Positions 51,222 to 60,413 of a stretch of 64,000 nucleotides of DNA are shown piece after piece. Position numbers and translations under genes: made by a program. The stretch is from NCBI GenBank assembly GCA_002304505.1, contig NCEH01000067.1, forward strand, positions 19,168-83,167. The letters run 5' to 3'. Source of the DNA: Rhizobiales bacterium 32-66-11 (GTDB lineage: Bacteria > Pseudomonadota > Alphaproteobacteria > Rhizobiales > Xanthobacteraceae). Below the pieces are notes generated by a model, which made no database searches, was not told where the DNA came from, and worked only from the letters and a program-made list of their open reading frames with translations. Within the stretch, counting starts at the first letter, position 1, and each line of letters opens with the position of its first letter.

Positions 51222-52061
51222 ATGACGCACCAGCAGACCACATCGACCGTTGCGGTTGCGCCGGCTGCCGCGGTGGTATCCGCTGCCGGTCGCGCCGCGG
51301 TCGGGCGCGCATTCGCGGTGCGGCTGGCACTCGGGCTCGGTGGGTTGGCGCTGGTGTTCGTCCTGTGGTGGATCGGCACCGACGTGCTGGCGCAGAAGGG
51401 GTCCTTCCTCGCCCGCTTCTCCCCGCTCACCGCCGTCCCGGCGCTGTTCGACCTGCTGCTGCATTCCGATCTGCCGCTGCACGTGGTGATGAGCTTGCAA
51501 CGCATCTTCGTCGGCCTCGGCTTTGCCCTGCTGATCGGCGTGCCGCTCGGGCTCGCGGTGGGCAGTTTCCAGGTGGTGGAGGCGGCGACCAGCCCGGCGT
51601 TCCAGTTCCTGCGCATGATTTCGCCGCTATCCTGGATGCCGATCGCGGTGATGGTGTTCGGGGTGGGCGACAAGCCGATCTATTTCCTGCTCACTTTCGC
51701 CGCCGTGTGGCCGATCCTGCTGAGCACGGCGGCGGGTGTGCGGGCGCTTGATCCGCGCTGGCTCCAGCTCTCGCGCAGCCTCGCCGCGACGCCGCTGGAG
51801 ACCTTGTGGCGCGTGGTGGTGCCGGGGGTGCTCGGCCATGTGCTGACCGGCGTGCGGCTCGCCATCGGCATTTTGTGGATCGTGCTGGTGCCGTGCGAGA
51901 TGCTCGGAGTTTCGGCCGGGCTCGGCTATTTCATCCTCGATACGCGCGATCGGCTCGCCTATTCCGAACTGATGGCGACCGTGCTGCTGATCGGCATTCT
52001 CGGCTTCGCCCTCGATAGCCTTGCGCGATCGCTCTATAGGATCTGGGCACCGGGAGGCTGA
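51222..52061 (+). CDS. ABC importer permease (SsuC/TauC-like)
   Basis: 279 residues. After an Ala/Val-rich N-terminus, TM segments occur at ~33-53 (RLALGLGGLALVFVLWWIGT), ~90-115, ~125-150, ~200-220 and ~250-270. The cytoplasmic EAA-like loop is ALDPRWLQLSRSLAATPLET followed by LWRVVVPGVLGHVLTGVRLA. FLRMISPLSWMPIAVMVFGV is characteristic of the nitrate/sulfonate/taurine branch. It completes the importer with the two upstream genes. Confidence 0.93.
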   Translation: MTHQQTTSTVAVAPAAAVVSAAGRAAVGRAFAVRLALGLGGLALVFVLWWIGTDVLAQKGSFLARFSPLTAVPALFDLLLHSDLPLHVVMSLQRIFVGLGFALLIGVPLGLAVGSFQVVEAATSPAFQFLRMISPLSWMPIAVMVFGVGDKPIYFLLTFAAVWPILLSTAAGVRALDPRWLQLSRSLAATPLETLWRVVVPGVLGHVLTGVRLAIGILWIVLVPCEMLGVSAGLGYFILDTRDRLAYSELMATVLLIGILGFALDSLARSLYRIWAPGG

Positions 52062-52104
52062 GGCTGTCGCGCCCCGTTCCGCACGAAGCACGCGGCGCCG
52101 CGTG

Positions 52105-52566
52105 CTATTTCGCCTTTCCCTGGCTTTTCGTCTCGGTCTTCTTTTTCGATTTCTTCGCTTTTTCGGCGGTCTTCTCGCCGTATTTCATTCCCTCCAGCTT
52201 CATGCCGTCGGGGTCGAGGAAGAAGACGGCATAATAATCCTCGTAATATTCGCCTGCGGGATCGACGATTTCCACCTTTTCCTGCTTCAGGAAGGTCTGG
52301 AGATCATCCACATCCTGGCGGCTGCGCAGCTCGAAGGCGTAATGGTGGAAGCCGACGTCGCCGATGCGGTATTTGTGCTTGAGGCCCTCTTCATCGCACG
52401 GGCCGATCCAATAGCGGGTCTTGCCGTTGGTCCAGCCGATCATGTCGCCATAATCGCCCAGCACCTCGAAGCCGAGAAACGCGAACAGGCGGCCGTAGAA
52501 GGCCTTCGATTTTTCGTAATCGCTGACGCGGACCACAAGATGGTCGATGCCCACAACCTGAACCAT
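52105..52566 (-). CDS. VOC-family (glyoxalase/dioxygenase-like) protein
   Basis: 153 residues from ATG 52566. Paired beta-alpha-beta-beta-beta units: VVGIDHLVVRVSDYEKSKAF (4-23) with first metal His, and VGFHHYAFELRSRQDVDDLQ (~71-90), then YAVFFLDPDGMKLEGM with the final metal Glu. The C-terminal ~22 residues are a lysine-rich tail (KAKKSKKKTETKSQGKAK), unusual for the family. Substrate unknown. It is convergent with the ABC permease and divergent from crtY. Confidence 0.88.
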   Translation of the reverse strand: MVQVVGIDHLVVRVSDYEKSKAFYGRLFAFLGFEVLGDYGDMIGWTNGKTRYWIGPCDEEGLKHKYRIGDVGFHHYAFELRSRQDVDDLQTFLKQEKVEIVDPAGEYYEDYYAVFFLDPDGMKLEGMKYGEKTAEKAKKSKKKTETKSQGKAK

Positions 52567-52744
52567 GGCCGCTCTCCTGCCTGCCGCCCGAAACTCAATG
52601 TAGGGCGGGCGGCCGGGTTCCGGAATGACCGGGGTCAATCTGTCGGCGCAACGCCCTTCGCCGCGTTCGGCGCGTGCGGTCTTGTATCCGCCACGCGGGC
52701 GTGAGAGCCATGGTCCGGTGCAAGACGCGGGAGATGGGCCGGCG

Positions 52745-53884
52745 ATGGATATGGTGCTGGTGGGCGGCGGGCTCGCCAATGTGCTGCTCGCCCTGCGGCT
52801 GAAGCAGGCCCGGCCGGATCTGGAGCTGGCCATCCTGGAGGCGGGGCCGCACATCGGGGGCAATCACACCTGGTCGTTCCACCAGACCGATGTGACGCGG
52901 GCCCAGCTGGATTTTCTCGATCCCATGATCATTGCGCGCTGGCTGGGGCACAGCGTGCGCTTTCCCGCGCGCCGGCGGGGGCTTGAGGGCGGCTATGCCT
53001 CCATCGCCTCCCACCGCCTGGCGGAAGTGGCGCGGGAGAGACTCGGCCCGGCGCTGTGCACGAATACGCCGGTCGCCGAACTCCATGCCGATCGCGTGGT
53101 GCTGGACAGCGGCGAGACGATCGCCGCCCGCACGGTGGTGGACGGGCGCGGGCCGGGCGAGAGTCCGGGCCTGATGCTCGGCTATCAGAAATTCCTCGGC
53201 CTGGAAGTGCGCCTTGCCGCACCCCACGGGCTGAGCGGGCCGGTGATCATGGATGCCACCGTGTCCCAGCTCGACGGCTATCGCTTCGTCTATCTGCTGC
53301 CCTTCACCGCCGACACGGTGCTGATCGAGGACACCTATTATGCCGACGGGCCGGCGCTCGACGGCGGCGCGCTGCGCGCGCGCATCCTGGCCTATGCGCT
53401 CGCCCAGGGATGGCAGGTGGAGGAAGTTTTGCGCGCGGAGGAGGGCGTGCTTCCCATCGCACTCGGCGGCGATCTTGAAGCCTTCTGGCGCGCCGGGCCG
53501 GCGGGCGTGGTGCGCTCCGGCCTGCGGGCGGCCCTGTTCCACCCCACCACCGGTTATTCGCTGCCGGATGCCATGGCATTGGCGGATCTGATCGCTACCC
53601 GTGCGGACCTGTCCGGGCCGGCGCTGGCGGATCTCGTGAAACATCACGTCTTCGTCACCTGGGAGCAACGCGCCTTCTTCCGCCTGCTCAACCGCATGCT
53701 GTTCCGCGCCGCGGAGCCGGCGCAGCGCTATGCGATTCTCCAGCGCTTCTATGGCTTGCCGGAGCCGTTGATCGCGCGTTTCTATGCCGCCCGCCTCACG
53801 CTCGCGGACAAAGCGCGCATTCTCACCGGCCGCCCTCCGGTGCCGCTGCGGGCGGCGCTGCGCTGCCTGCGGGAGCCGACATGA
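52745..53884 (+). CDS. crtY: Lycopene beta-cyclase
   Basis: 379 residues. The dinucleotide-binding motif MVLVGGGLANVLLALRL (3-19) is followed by GGNHTWSFHQTDV (~43-55), the CrtY signature. LDGYRFVYLLPFTADTVLIE and YYADGPALD match the substrate domain, and FHPTTGYSLPDAMALADLIA the C-terminal motif. It cyclises lycopene to beta-carotene at the membrane. First gene of the plus-strand crtY-I-B-X group, with a 108-bp gap to crtI. Confidence 0.94.
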   Translation: MDMVLVGGGLANVLLALRLKQARPDLELAILEAGPHIGGNHTWSFHQTDVTRAQLDFLDPMIIARWLGHSVRFPARRRGLEGGYASIASHRLAEVARERLGPALCTNTPVAELHADRVVLDSGETIAARTVVDGRGPGESPGLMLGYQKFLGLEVRLAAPHGLSGPVIMDATVSQLDGYRFVYLLPFTADTVLIEDTYYADGPALDGGALRARILAYALAQGWQVEEVLRAEEGVLPIALGGDLEAFWRAGPAGVVRSGLRAALFHPTTGYSLPDAMALADLIATRADLSGPALADLVKHHVFVTWEQRAFFRLLNRMLFRAAEPAQRYAILQRFYGLPEPLIARFYAARLTLADKARILTGRPPVPLRAALRCLREPT

Positions 53885-53992
53885 GGTTCCGTGCGGCCGC
53901 CGCATATGCATTTGTGCGCAAGATGCTGTATCGCAGCAGCCGGAATGCTGGCCGAATGAAATCGGCGACGTGAAACACGGGTCCGACGTGCC

Positions 53993-55546
53993 ATGATGCT
54001 AACGAAGACGCACCCCAACGGCCACCGCAAGGCGGCGGTGATTGGCTCCGGCTTCGGCGGCCTCTCGCTGGCGATCCGTCTTCAGGCGGCGGGCTTCGAC
54101 GTCACGGTCTATGAGAAGCGCGACAAGCCCGGTGGCCGCGCCTATGTCTACGAGGACCAGGGCTTTACCTTCGACGGCGGCCCAACCGTCATCACCGACC
54201 CGAGCGCGCTCGAGGAACTGTTCGCGATCGCGGGCCGCAAGCTCTCCGACTATGTGGAGCTGATCTCCATCTCGCCCTTCTACCGCCTGTTGTGGAACGA
54301 CGGCACCCAGTTCGACTATGTGAACGACCAGGAAGGGCTCGACCGGCAGATCGCCGCCCGCTCACCCGTGGATGTGGAGGGCTATCGGCGCTTCCTCGCC
54401 TATTCCAAGGCGGTGTTTGAAGAGGGCTACATCAAGCTCGGCGCGGTGCCCTTCCTCTCGTTCAAGGACATGATCCGCGCCGCGCCCCAGCTCATGCGGC
54501 TGGAAGCGTGGAACAGCGTCTATGCCATGGTCGCGCGCTTCATCAAGGATGAGCACCTGCGCGAGGCCTTCTCGTTCCACTCGCTGCTGGTTGGCGGCAA
54601 TCCGTTCGCCACCTCCTCGATCTATGCGCTGATCCATGCGCTGGAACGCAAATGGGGCGTGTTTTTCCCGCGCGGTGGCACCGGCGCGCTGGTGGGCGGC
54701 CTGGTGCGCCTGTTCGAGGATCTCGGCGGCACGGTGAAGCTCTCCGCGCCCGTGGACGAGATTGTGGTGGAGAACGGCCGCGCCGCCGGCGTGCGCATGG
54801 CCGACGGCAGCGTGACGAAATTCGACCTCGTCGTCTCCAATGCGGACGTGGTGCACACTTATGCCAAGCTGCTGCGCAACACGAAGCGCGGCACGGCGGA
54901 GGGCAAGCGGCTCGGCAAGATGCGCCATTCCATGTCGCTGTTCGTGATCTATTTCGGCACCAAGCGCACCTATGACCATCTTCAGCATCACACCGTGCTG
55001 TTCGGCCCGCGCTATCGCGGGTTGATCGACGATATCTTCGCGGGCCCGGATCTGCCGGAGGATTTCTCCCTTTATCTGCACGCTCCCACCGTCACCGACC
55101 CGAGCCTCGCGCCGGAAGGCTGCACCGGCTTCTATGTGCTCTCCCCCGTGCCCCATCTCGGCAAGGCGGATATCGACTGGGATGTGGAAGGGCCGAAATA
55201 TCGCGATCGCATCCTCGATTATCTGGAAGCCCGCCTGCTGCCGGGGCTGAAGGCGGATCTGGTGACGAGCCGCATCCTCACCCCCTTCGGTTTTCGCGAC
55301 GAACTGAACGCGCACCTGGGCTCGGCCTTCTCGGTGGAACCGCTGCTGACCCAGTCGGCGTGGTTCCGGCCGCACAATCGCGACGACAAGATCCCGAACC
55401 TCTATATCGTCGGTGCCGGTACCCATCCGGGGGCGGGGGTGCCGGGCGTGGTCGGCTCGGCCAAGGCCACCGCCGGCCTGATCATCGCCGACTTTCCCGC
55501 CATCGCCGTGGACCGGGCGGGTTCCGCCAAGGAGGGCCAGGCGTGA
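53993..55546 (+). CDS. crtI: Phytoene desaturase
   Basis: 517 residues. FAD site AAVIGSGFGGLSLAIRLQAA (14-33) and YEKRDKPGGRAYVYEDQGFT; substrate region FDGGPTVITDP. The C-terminal bacterial CrtI signature is YIVGAGTHPGAGVPGVVGSA followed by KATAGLII. It introduces four double bases' worth of desaturation, converting phytoene to lycopene. ATG 53993 or 53996; ribosome site weak. It overlaps crtB by 4 bp. Confidence 0.97.
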   Translation: MMLTKTHPNGHRKAAVIGSGFGGLSLAIRLQAAGFDVTVYEKRDKPGGRAYVYEDQGFTFDGGPTVITDPSALEELFAIAGRKLSDYVELISISPFYRLLWNDGTQFDYVNDQEGLDRQIAARSPVDVEGYRRFLAYSKAVFEEGYIKLGAVPFLSFKDMIRAAPQLMRLEAWNSVYAMVARFIKDEHLREAFSFHSLLVGGNPFATSSIYALIHALERKWGVFFPRGGTGALVGGLVRLFEDLGGTVKLSAPVDEIVVENGRAAGVRMADGSVTKFDLVVSNADVVHTYAKLLRNTKRGTAEGKRLGKMRHSMSLFVIYFGTKRTYDHLQHHTVLFGPRYRGLIDDIFAGPDLPEDFSLYLHAPTVTDPSLAPEGCTGFYVLSPVPHLGKADIDWDVEGPKYRDRILDYLEARLLPGLKADLVTSRILTPFGFRDELNAHLGSAFSVEPLLTQSAWFRPHNRDDKIPNLYIVGAGTHPGAGVPGVVGSAKATAGLIIADFPAIAVDRAGSAKEGQA

Positions 55547-56466
55547 GCGAGGTTCTCACCGCGAGCGAAGCGGCCATTGCCAAGGGCTCGAAGAGTTTCG
55601 CGGCGGCGGCCAAGCTGTTTGACCCGCGCACCCGGGCGGACGCCGTGATGCTCTATGCCTGGTGCCGCCATTGCGACGATGTGGTGGACGGGCAGGAGCT
55701 CGGCCACGGCCGGGTCGCTCAGAGCGAGAGCGCACAGGCGCGCCTGGACGGGCTCTATGAGGAGACCCACCGCGCCTATCGCGGCCTGCCGAGCGCGCAT
55801 CCCGCCTTCGCTGCCTTCGCCGAGGTGATCCGCCGCAACGATATTCCCGAGCGCTATCCCCTCGATTTGCTGGAGGGCTTCCGCATGGATGTGGAGGACC
55901 GCAAATATGAGACGATCGAGGATACGCTCTCCTATTGCTACCATGTGGCGGGCGTGGTCGGCGTGATGATGGCGCTCATCATGGGAGCACGCGACGACGA
56001 GGTGCTCCACCGGGCCTGCGATCTCGGCCTCGCCTTCCAGCTCACCAATATTTCCCGCGATGTGGTGGAAGATGCCGGCATCGGCCGGGTCTATCTGCCG
56101 GCCGACTGGCTGCGCGCCGGCGGCGTGGAGCCGGGCGAAGTCGCCTTGCTGGAAAACCGGCAGAAGGTGGCGGACGTGGTGGCGCGGCTGCTGGATCTCG
56201 CCGAGCCTTATTATGACTCCGCCCTCATCGGCGTGCGGGCGCTGCCGTTCCGCTCGGCCTGCGCGATTACGACCGCACGGGCGGTATATCGCGCCATCGG
56301 CACCAAGGTGCGCGCGGCGGGCCCCCATGCCTGGGATGAGCGGCGCTCCACGACCAAGGGCGAGAAGATCGGCTTTGCCGCCTCGGGCGCGGTTCAGGCC
56401 GCTCTGTCCCGCCTCGCCTCCGCCGAGGTTTCGCGTTCGAAGACGCTGTGGACCCGCCCGGCATGA
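55543..56466 (+). CDS. crtB: Phytoene synthase
   Basis: 307 residues from GTG 55543, overlapping the crtI stop (GTGA). Trans-isoprenyl synthase motifs: YAWCRHCDDVVDG (~38-50, first Asp-rich motif), MDVEDRKYETIEDTLSYCYH, and FQLTNISRDVVEDAGIGRVY (second Asp-rich motif) with LPADWL. It condenses two GGPP into phytoene. The end overlaps the crtX ATG by 4 bp. Confidence 0.97.
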   Translation: MSEVLTASEAAIAKGSKSFAAAAKLFDPRTRADAVMLYAWCRHCDDVVDGQELGHGRVAQSESAQARLDGLYEETHRAYRGLPSAHPAFAAFAEVIRRNDIPERYPLDLLEGFRMDVEDRKYETIEDTLSYCYHVAGVVGVMMALIMGARDDEVLHRACDLGLAFQLTNISRDVVEDAGIGRVYLPADWLRAGGVEPGEVALLENRQKVADVVARLLDLAEPYYDSALIGVRALPFRSACAITTARAVYRAIGTKVRAAGPHAWDERRSTTKGEKIGFAASGAVQAALSRLASAEVSRSKTLWTRPA

Positions 56467-57722
56467 CCTCGCTGCATTTCGCCGTCGTCGCACCGCCGCT
56501 CTCCGGGCATTTCAACCCGCTGATGGCGCTGTCACGCGATCTGGTTGCGCGCGGGCATCGCGTCACCTTCTTCCACATGGCGGACGCGGCCGAGATGGTG
56601 CGCGGCGCGCCGGTGGGCTTTCGCGCCGTGGGGCTTTTGAGCCATCCCGCGGGCGCATTGAAGGCGCATCTCCATAAGCTCGCCAATCCCACAGGGCCGC
56701 TCGGCCTCATTTCGGTGATCCGCGACACCGCTGAAATCACCGACATGCTGTGCCGCGATCTTCCGGACGCGTTTCGCGCCGAGGGCATCGATGCGGTGAT
56801 CGCCGACCAGACGGAGGCCGCCGGCGCCCTGGTGGCGCGGCATCTCAAGCTGCCGTTCGTCTCGACCGCCACCGCGCTGCCGCTCAATCGCGAGATCGGT
56901 GTCCCGCCGCCGTTCGTGGACTGGCCCTACGATCCCACGGAAAAGGGCCGCTGGTGGAACGAGGGCGGCTGGCGCGTCACTGATTTCCTCATGAAGCCCA
57001 TGGCCAAGGTGGTGGCGCGCCACGCCGAAGCCTTCGGGCTGGATCCGCTGGCGGACCAGGGTTTTTCGCCCTTGCTGCAAGTGGCGCAATGCGTGGCGGG
57101 GCTGGATTTCCCCCGCAGCGAACTGCCGGCCCGCTTCCATTATTGCGGCCCGTTCCGGACGCCGGAGCCTGTGCAGGATCTGGATTTCGATCTGCAGGGC
57201 GATGGGCGGCCGCTGGTGTTCTGCTCGCTCGGCACCTTGCAGGGCGCGCGGGCGGATCTGTTCCAGGCGGTGGCGCAGGCGGCGCAGAAGCTAAACGTGC
57301 GCCTGGTGCTCGCCCATGGCGGGCTTCTGAGCGATGAGGCGGCCCGCGCGCTGCCGGGCGATCCCGTGGTGCGGGCCTTCGTGCCGCAGCGCCAGGTGCT
57401 CGCCCATTGCAAGGCGGCGGTGATCCACGCCGGCTTCAACACGGTGATGGATGCCTTGAGCCTCGGCGTGCCCCTGGTGGCCATGCCCATCGCCTTCGAG
57501 CAGCCAGGCATTTCCGCGCGCCTGCTCTATAGTGGCGTCGCGCGCATCTTTCCGGCCAAGAAGGCATCGGCACGGCGGGTGGAAGAGGCCCTCGGCCTCG
57601 TGCTGTCGGACCCCGCCTATGCCATCGCCGCGCGGCGCATCCAGGGCGAGATCGCCGCCAGCGGCGGGGCGAGCGAGGCGGCGGAGCTGATCGTGTCGGC
57701 GGTGGGTTCGGCGCAGGCATAG
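56463..57722 (+). CDS. crtX: Zeaxanthin (xanthophyll) glucosyltransferase
   Basis: 419 residues of the UGT type. N-terminal LHFAVVAPPLSGHFNPLMAL (4-23) as in CrtX; nucleotide-sugar site LAHCKAAVIHAGFNTVMDAL then GVPLVAMPIAFEQPGISARL (HAGFNT...P...EQP). Position directly after crtB and the family match support glycosylation of hydroxylated carotenoids. The sugar donor is not determined. It converges with crtW with 22 bp between the stops. Confidence 0.93.
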   Translation: MTSLHFAVVAPPLSGHFNPLMALSRDLVARGHRVTFFHMADAAEMVRGAPVGFRAVGLLSHPAGALKAHLHKLANPTGPLGLISVIRDTAEITDMLCRDLPDAFRAEGIDAVIADQTEAAGALVARHLKLPFVSTATALPLNREIGVPPPFVDWPYDPTEKGRWWNEGGWRVTDFLMKPMAKVVARHAEAFGLDPLADQGFSPLLQVAQCVAGLDFPRSELPARFHYCGPFRTPEPVQDLDFDLQGDGRPLVFCSLGTLQGARADLFQAVAQAAQKLNVRLVLAHGGLLSDEAARALPGDPVVRAFVPQRQVLAHCKAAVIHAGFNTVMDALSLGVPLVAMPIAFEQPGISARLLYSGVARIFPAKKASARRVEEALGLVLSDPAYAIAARRIQGEIAASGGASEAAELIVSAVGSAQA

Positions 57723-57744
57723 GGCGAGGCGCTGCGCGATCCCC

Positions 57745-58557
57745 TCAGCCGTGCCCCGCCGTATTCTGCCGCCGATATTTCGGCAGCCGCCACCACGGCA
57801 CGAAGGGCGCCTCATGGTGCTCGTGATGATAGCCGAAATGGAAGCAGGTCAGCAGCGAGAGCGCATAGCCGAATTCATTGCTGCGGGCATTGTGGGCGTC
57901 GGCGAAATCCGGTTCGCCATGGCGGTGCGGCAGGTAGGTGCCGAAATAGAACAATTGCAGCGCCGAGAGCAGCGCCGGCAGCGCCCAGAACAGCAATACG
58001 TTCACCACCGGCGCGCCGATGACGAGGATATAGATCGCCAGCACCACGGTGAGGATGGCGAACTCCCGCCAGCCGAAATAGGTGCGCATGAAGCGTAGGA
58101 ACCAGGGCCAGAAGCGGTCGGGATGGTCGGCGTCGAAATCGGGATCGTCCGGCGTGCCGGAATGCCGGTGGTGGTCATGGTGCTTCGGCAGGAGGCGATC
58201 AAAGCTGAAGGCCGCATAGAGGCCGAGCGCGACCCGCCCCACCCAGAGGTTGATCTTCGGCCGGAACGGCGCCAGCGACCCATGCATGCAATCGTGCGCG
58301 ATGATGAACAGGCCGACATCGAGCCAGGTCTGGAGGGCGATCACCAGCGGGGCGGCGTAGATATCCGGCGGTGCGAGCCGCAGGAAGAACACCCCGAAGA
58401 TGTGCCCCGCCAGCCAGCCGCCCATGACCAGGACGGCGAGGGCGAGGCCGATGGCGCCCTGGCGCGCATAGGCGCGCTTCATCTCCACCGCCGCCGCGCT
58501 GGGCGCGCGCGGACGGCGCGATTTTTCGCCCGCACGCCCGGGGTTTGCGAGGGTCAC
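57745..58557 (-). CDS. crtW: Beta-carotene ketolase
   Basis: 270 residues, integral membrane di-iron enzyme. Histidine clusters: FIIAHDCMHGSL (~82-93), LLPKHHDHHRHSGTPDDPDF (~123-142), FYFGTYLPHRHGEPDFADAH, and SLLTCFHFGYHHEHHEAPFV, the CrtW fingerprint. TM segments around ~35-60, ~70-90, ~160-200. It adds 4-keto groups to beta-ionone rings; with CrtZ this gives astaxanthin or intermediates. The start overlaps the crtZ stop by 4 bp on the minus strand. Confidence 0.95.
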   Translation of the reverse strand: MTLANPGRAGEKSRRPRAPSAAAVEMKRAYARQGAIGLALAVLVMGGWLAGHIFGVFFLRLAPPDIYAAPLVIALQTWLDVGLFIIAHDCMHGSLAPFRPKINLWVGRVALGLYAAFSFDRLLPKHHDHHRHSGTPDDPDFDADHPDRFWPWFLRFMRTYFGWREFAILTVVLAIYILVIGAPVVNVLLFWALPALLSALQLFYFGTYLPHRHGEPDFADAHNARSNEFGYALSLLTCFHFGYHHEHHEAPFVPWWRLPKYRRQNTAGHG

Positions 58558-59051
58558 GAACGGGTATCCATGTTCTTCAGCGCGCCGCCATGGGTTTCGC
58601 GCAATTGGTCGCGCAGCTTCTGCACCGGCTGGGCATAGAGGAAGCCGAACGAGACGCAGCCCTCCTTGCCGTCCACCGCATGATGCAGCCGATGTGCCTG
58701 CACGAGCCGCTTGAGATAGCCGTTGCGCGGCACGTAGCGGAACGGCCAGCGTTGGTGGGTCAGCCCGTCATGCACGAAGAAATACAGGAAGCCGTAGACC
58801 GTCATGCCGACGCCCACCCAATAGAGCGGGCCGAAGCCGTTCGACCCATAGACGATCAGGCCGACGGCGAGCAGAGCGAACACCACGGCATAGAGATCGT
58901 TGCGCTCGAACACATCCTCGTGCGGCTCGTGGTGGGAGCGATGCCAGCCCCAGCCCCAGCCGTGCATGATGTATTTGTGCGCCGCCCAGGCGACGCCTTC
59001 CATGATGGCTACGGTGACGAGGACGATCAGCGTATTCAAGGCGATGGTCAT
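58554..59051 (-). CDS. crtZ: Beta-carotene hydroxylase
   Basis: 165 residues with four membrane segments and the hydroxylase histidines: AAHKYIMHGWGWGWHRSHHE (~22-41), FVHDGLTHQRWPFRYVPRNG, and QAHRLHHAVDGKEGCVSFGF. It adds 3-hydroxyl groups, giving zeaxanthin or, with CrtW, astaxanthin. First gene of the minus-strand crtZ-crtW pair. Confidence 0.97.
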   Translation of the reverse strand: MTIALNTLIVLVTVAIMEGVAWAAHKYIMHGWGWGWHRSHHEPHEDVFERNDLYAVVFALLAVGLIVYGSNGFGPLYWVGVGMTVYGFLYFFVHDGLTHQRWPFRYVPRNGYLKRLVQAHRLHHAVDGKEGCVSFGFLYAQPVQKLRDQLRETHGGALKNMDTRS

Positions 59052-59207
59052 GGTTCAAACTCAGGTTCAGGATGCCCGCCCCGGATGCTGGATTGCGGTT
59101 GAGCCGACCCCGGATCACGCAGGCGCATCGGACGCCGTCGTCATGCGAGCAAAATGTGGACTCACGCGCCTTGTTCTGCCTCAAGATTTTCTTTTCAGGC
59201 CTGGGCT

Positions 59208-60413
59208 TCACCCAAGCCGAACATGGCGCCGCGCAAGTACCACGCTTGTGACAAGGCCCGCCGCAGCATAGCAAATAAGAACGAAAAGCGCAGGCGCCAG
59301 ATCGCCGAATGCGGCGCCCCGCCACAGGCTGGCCTGATAGGCCTCGATCACCCAGGCATTGGGCGTGATCCAGCCGGCGCTTTGCAGCCATGCGGGCATA
59401 AGGAAACGCGGCACCATGCTGCCGCCGATCGCGGAGAGCATCAGCACCGCGAAAGTCGAGAGGGTCTGGGCCTGCTGACGTGTGCGCGCCGCCGAGGCCA
59501 AGGCCAGGGCGAGGCTCGCGGTGGCGGCGGCCGCGGCGATCGTGGTGGCGATCCAGGTGCCGAAATGCGGCAGCACCGCAACCCCATAGACCAGTCCCGC
59601 GACAGCGAACAGAAGCGCCGCCTGCACCACCCCTTGCAGGGTGATGAAGGCGAACTTGCCGAGCACCATCACGCTCGTTCCGCCGGGCATCATGACGATG
59701 CGGTCGAAGATGCCGGAGCGGCGCTCCTCCACCAAGGAGGCCGCCCCCTGCACCGAGGAGAACAGCAGGAACAGCACGGCGATAGCGCCAGCATAATAAG
59801 TGACGGTGGGCAGCGCTTTGAGCGAATCCACCGTCTCGCGGGCGAAAAACTCGCCGCCGCGCGGCTTTTCACCCTTGGCGGCGCTTTCCGCGCTCGCTTG
59901 CAGGGCGAGGTCGAACTGTTCGGTTTGCTCGGGGGTAAAGCTGCCGACGATGGATTGCATCTGCGCGCCGAGGCGCTTTAGCCCGATTTGCGGCAGGCGC
60001 TCGGAGATGACCTCCTGCACATGGGCCATCAGCAATCCCGCCGCCGCCGCCCGGCCGGGATCGGCGAGGATCAGGAGCGGCGCCGCATTGCCCCCCGCCG
60101 ACGGGTCGGAGACGATGACCAGCCCGGCGTCGGCGGTGCCGGAGCGCACCGCATCGCGCACGGCAGCCTCGTCCCTGACCGGGATCGCCTGTACCAGCGG
60201 GGCGTTATGGAGCGACACGAACAGCGCATGGCCGCCTTCGCTGCCGGAGGCATCGGCGAGCGCGGCCTTCACCGGCGCGTCATCGCCGCTCACCCCCGTG
60301 AAGACCGCCGCGAATACCAGGAACATCAGCGGCGGCAGGAGGAAGGTCATCACCAGCGCGCCCTTGTCGCGCAGCAAGGTGAGGCCCATGGCCTTCATGA
60401 TCGCGCAGATCAT
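59208..60413 (-). CDS. ABC-2 type transporter permease in the carotenoid cluster
   Basis: 401 residues from ATG 60413. One N-terminal TM (GALVMTFLLPPLMFLVFAAV, ~18-37), a periplasmic domain of ~170 residues, then five C-terminal TM segments (TVTYYAGAIAVLFLLFSSVQ, FAFITLQGVVQAALLFAVAG, IATTIAAAAATASLALALAS, TFAVLMLSAIGGSM, LFVLICYAAAGLVTSVVLAR). EERRSGIFDRIVMMPG is the ABC-2 coupling helix. It overlaps the ATPase gene by 4 bp, which in turn overlaps crtE. An exporter of glycosylated carotenoid or another lipid is inferred from position only. Confidence 0.9.
   Translation of the reverse strand: MICAIMKAMGLTLLRDKGALVMTFLLPPLMFLVFAAVFTGVSGDDAPVKAALADASGSEGGHALFVSLHNAPLVQAIPVRDEAAVRDAVRSGTADAGLVIVSDPSAGGNAAPLLILADPGRAAAAGLLMAHVQEVISERLPQIGLKRLGAQMQSIVGSFTPEQTEQFDLALQASAESAAKGEKPRGGEFFARETVDSLKALPTVTYYAGAIAVLFLLFSSVQGAASLVEERRSGIFDRIVMMPGGTSVMVLGKFAFITLQGVVQAALLFAVAGLVYGVAVLPHFGTWIATTIAAAAATASLALALASAARTRQQAQTLSTFAVLMLSAIGGSMVPRFLMPAWLQSAGWITPNAWVIEAYQASLWRGAAFGDLAPALFVLICYAAAGLVTSVVLARRHVRLG

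Noticed and set aside
49800..51500. 566-codon minus-strand frame
   Set aside because: It is antisense to the substrate-binding protein gene and crosses an intergenic hairpin. No domain is seen.
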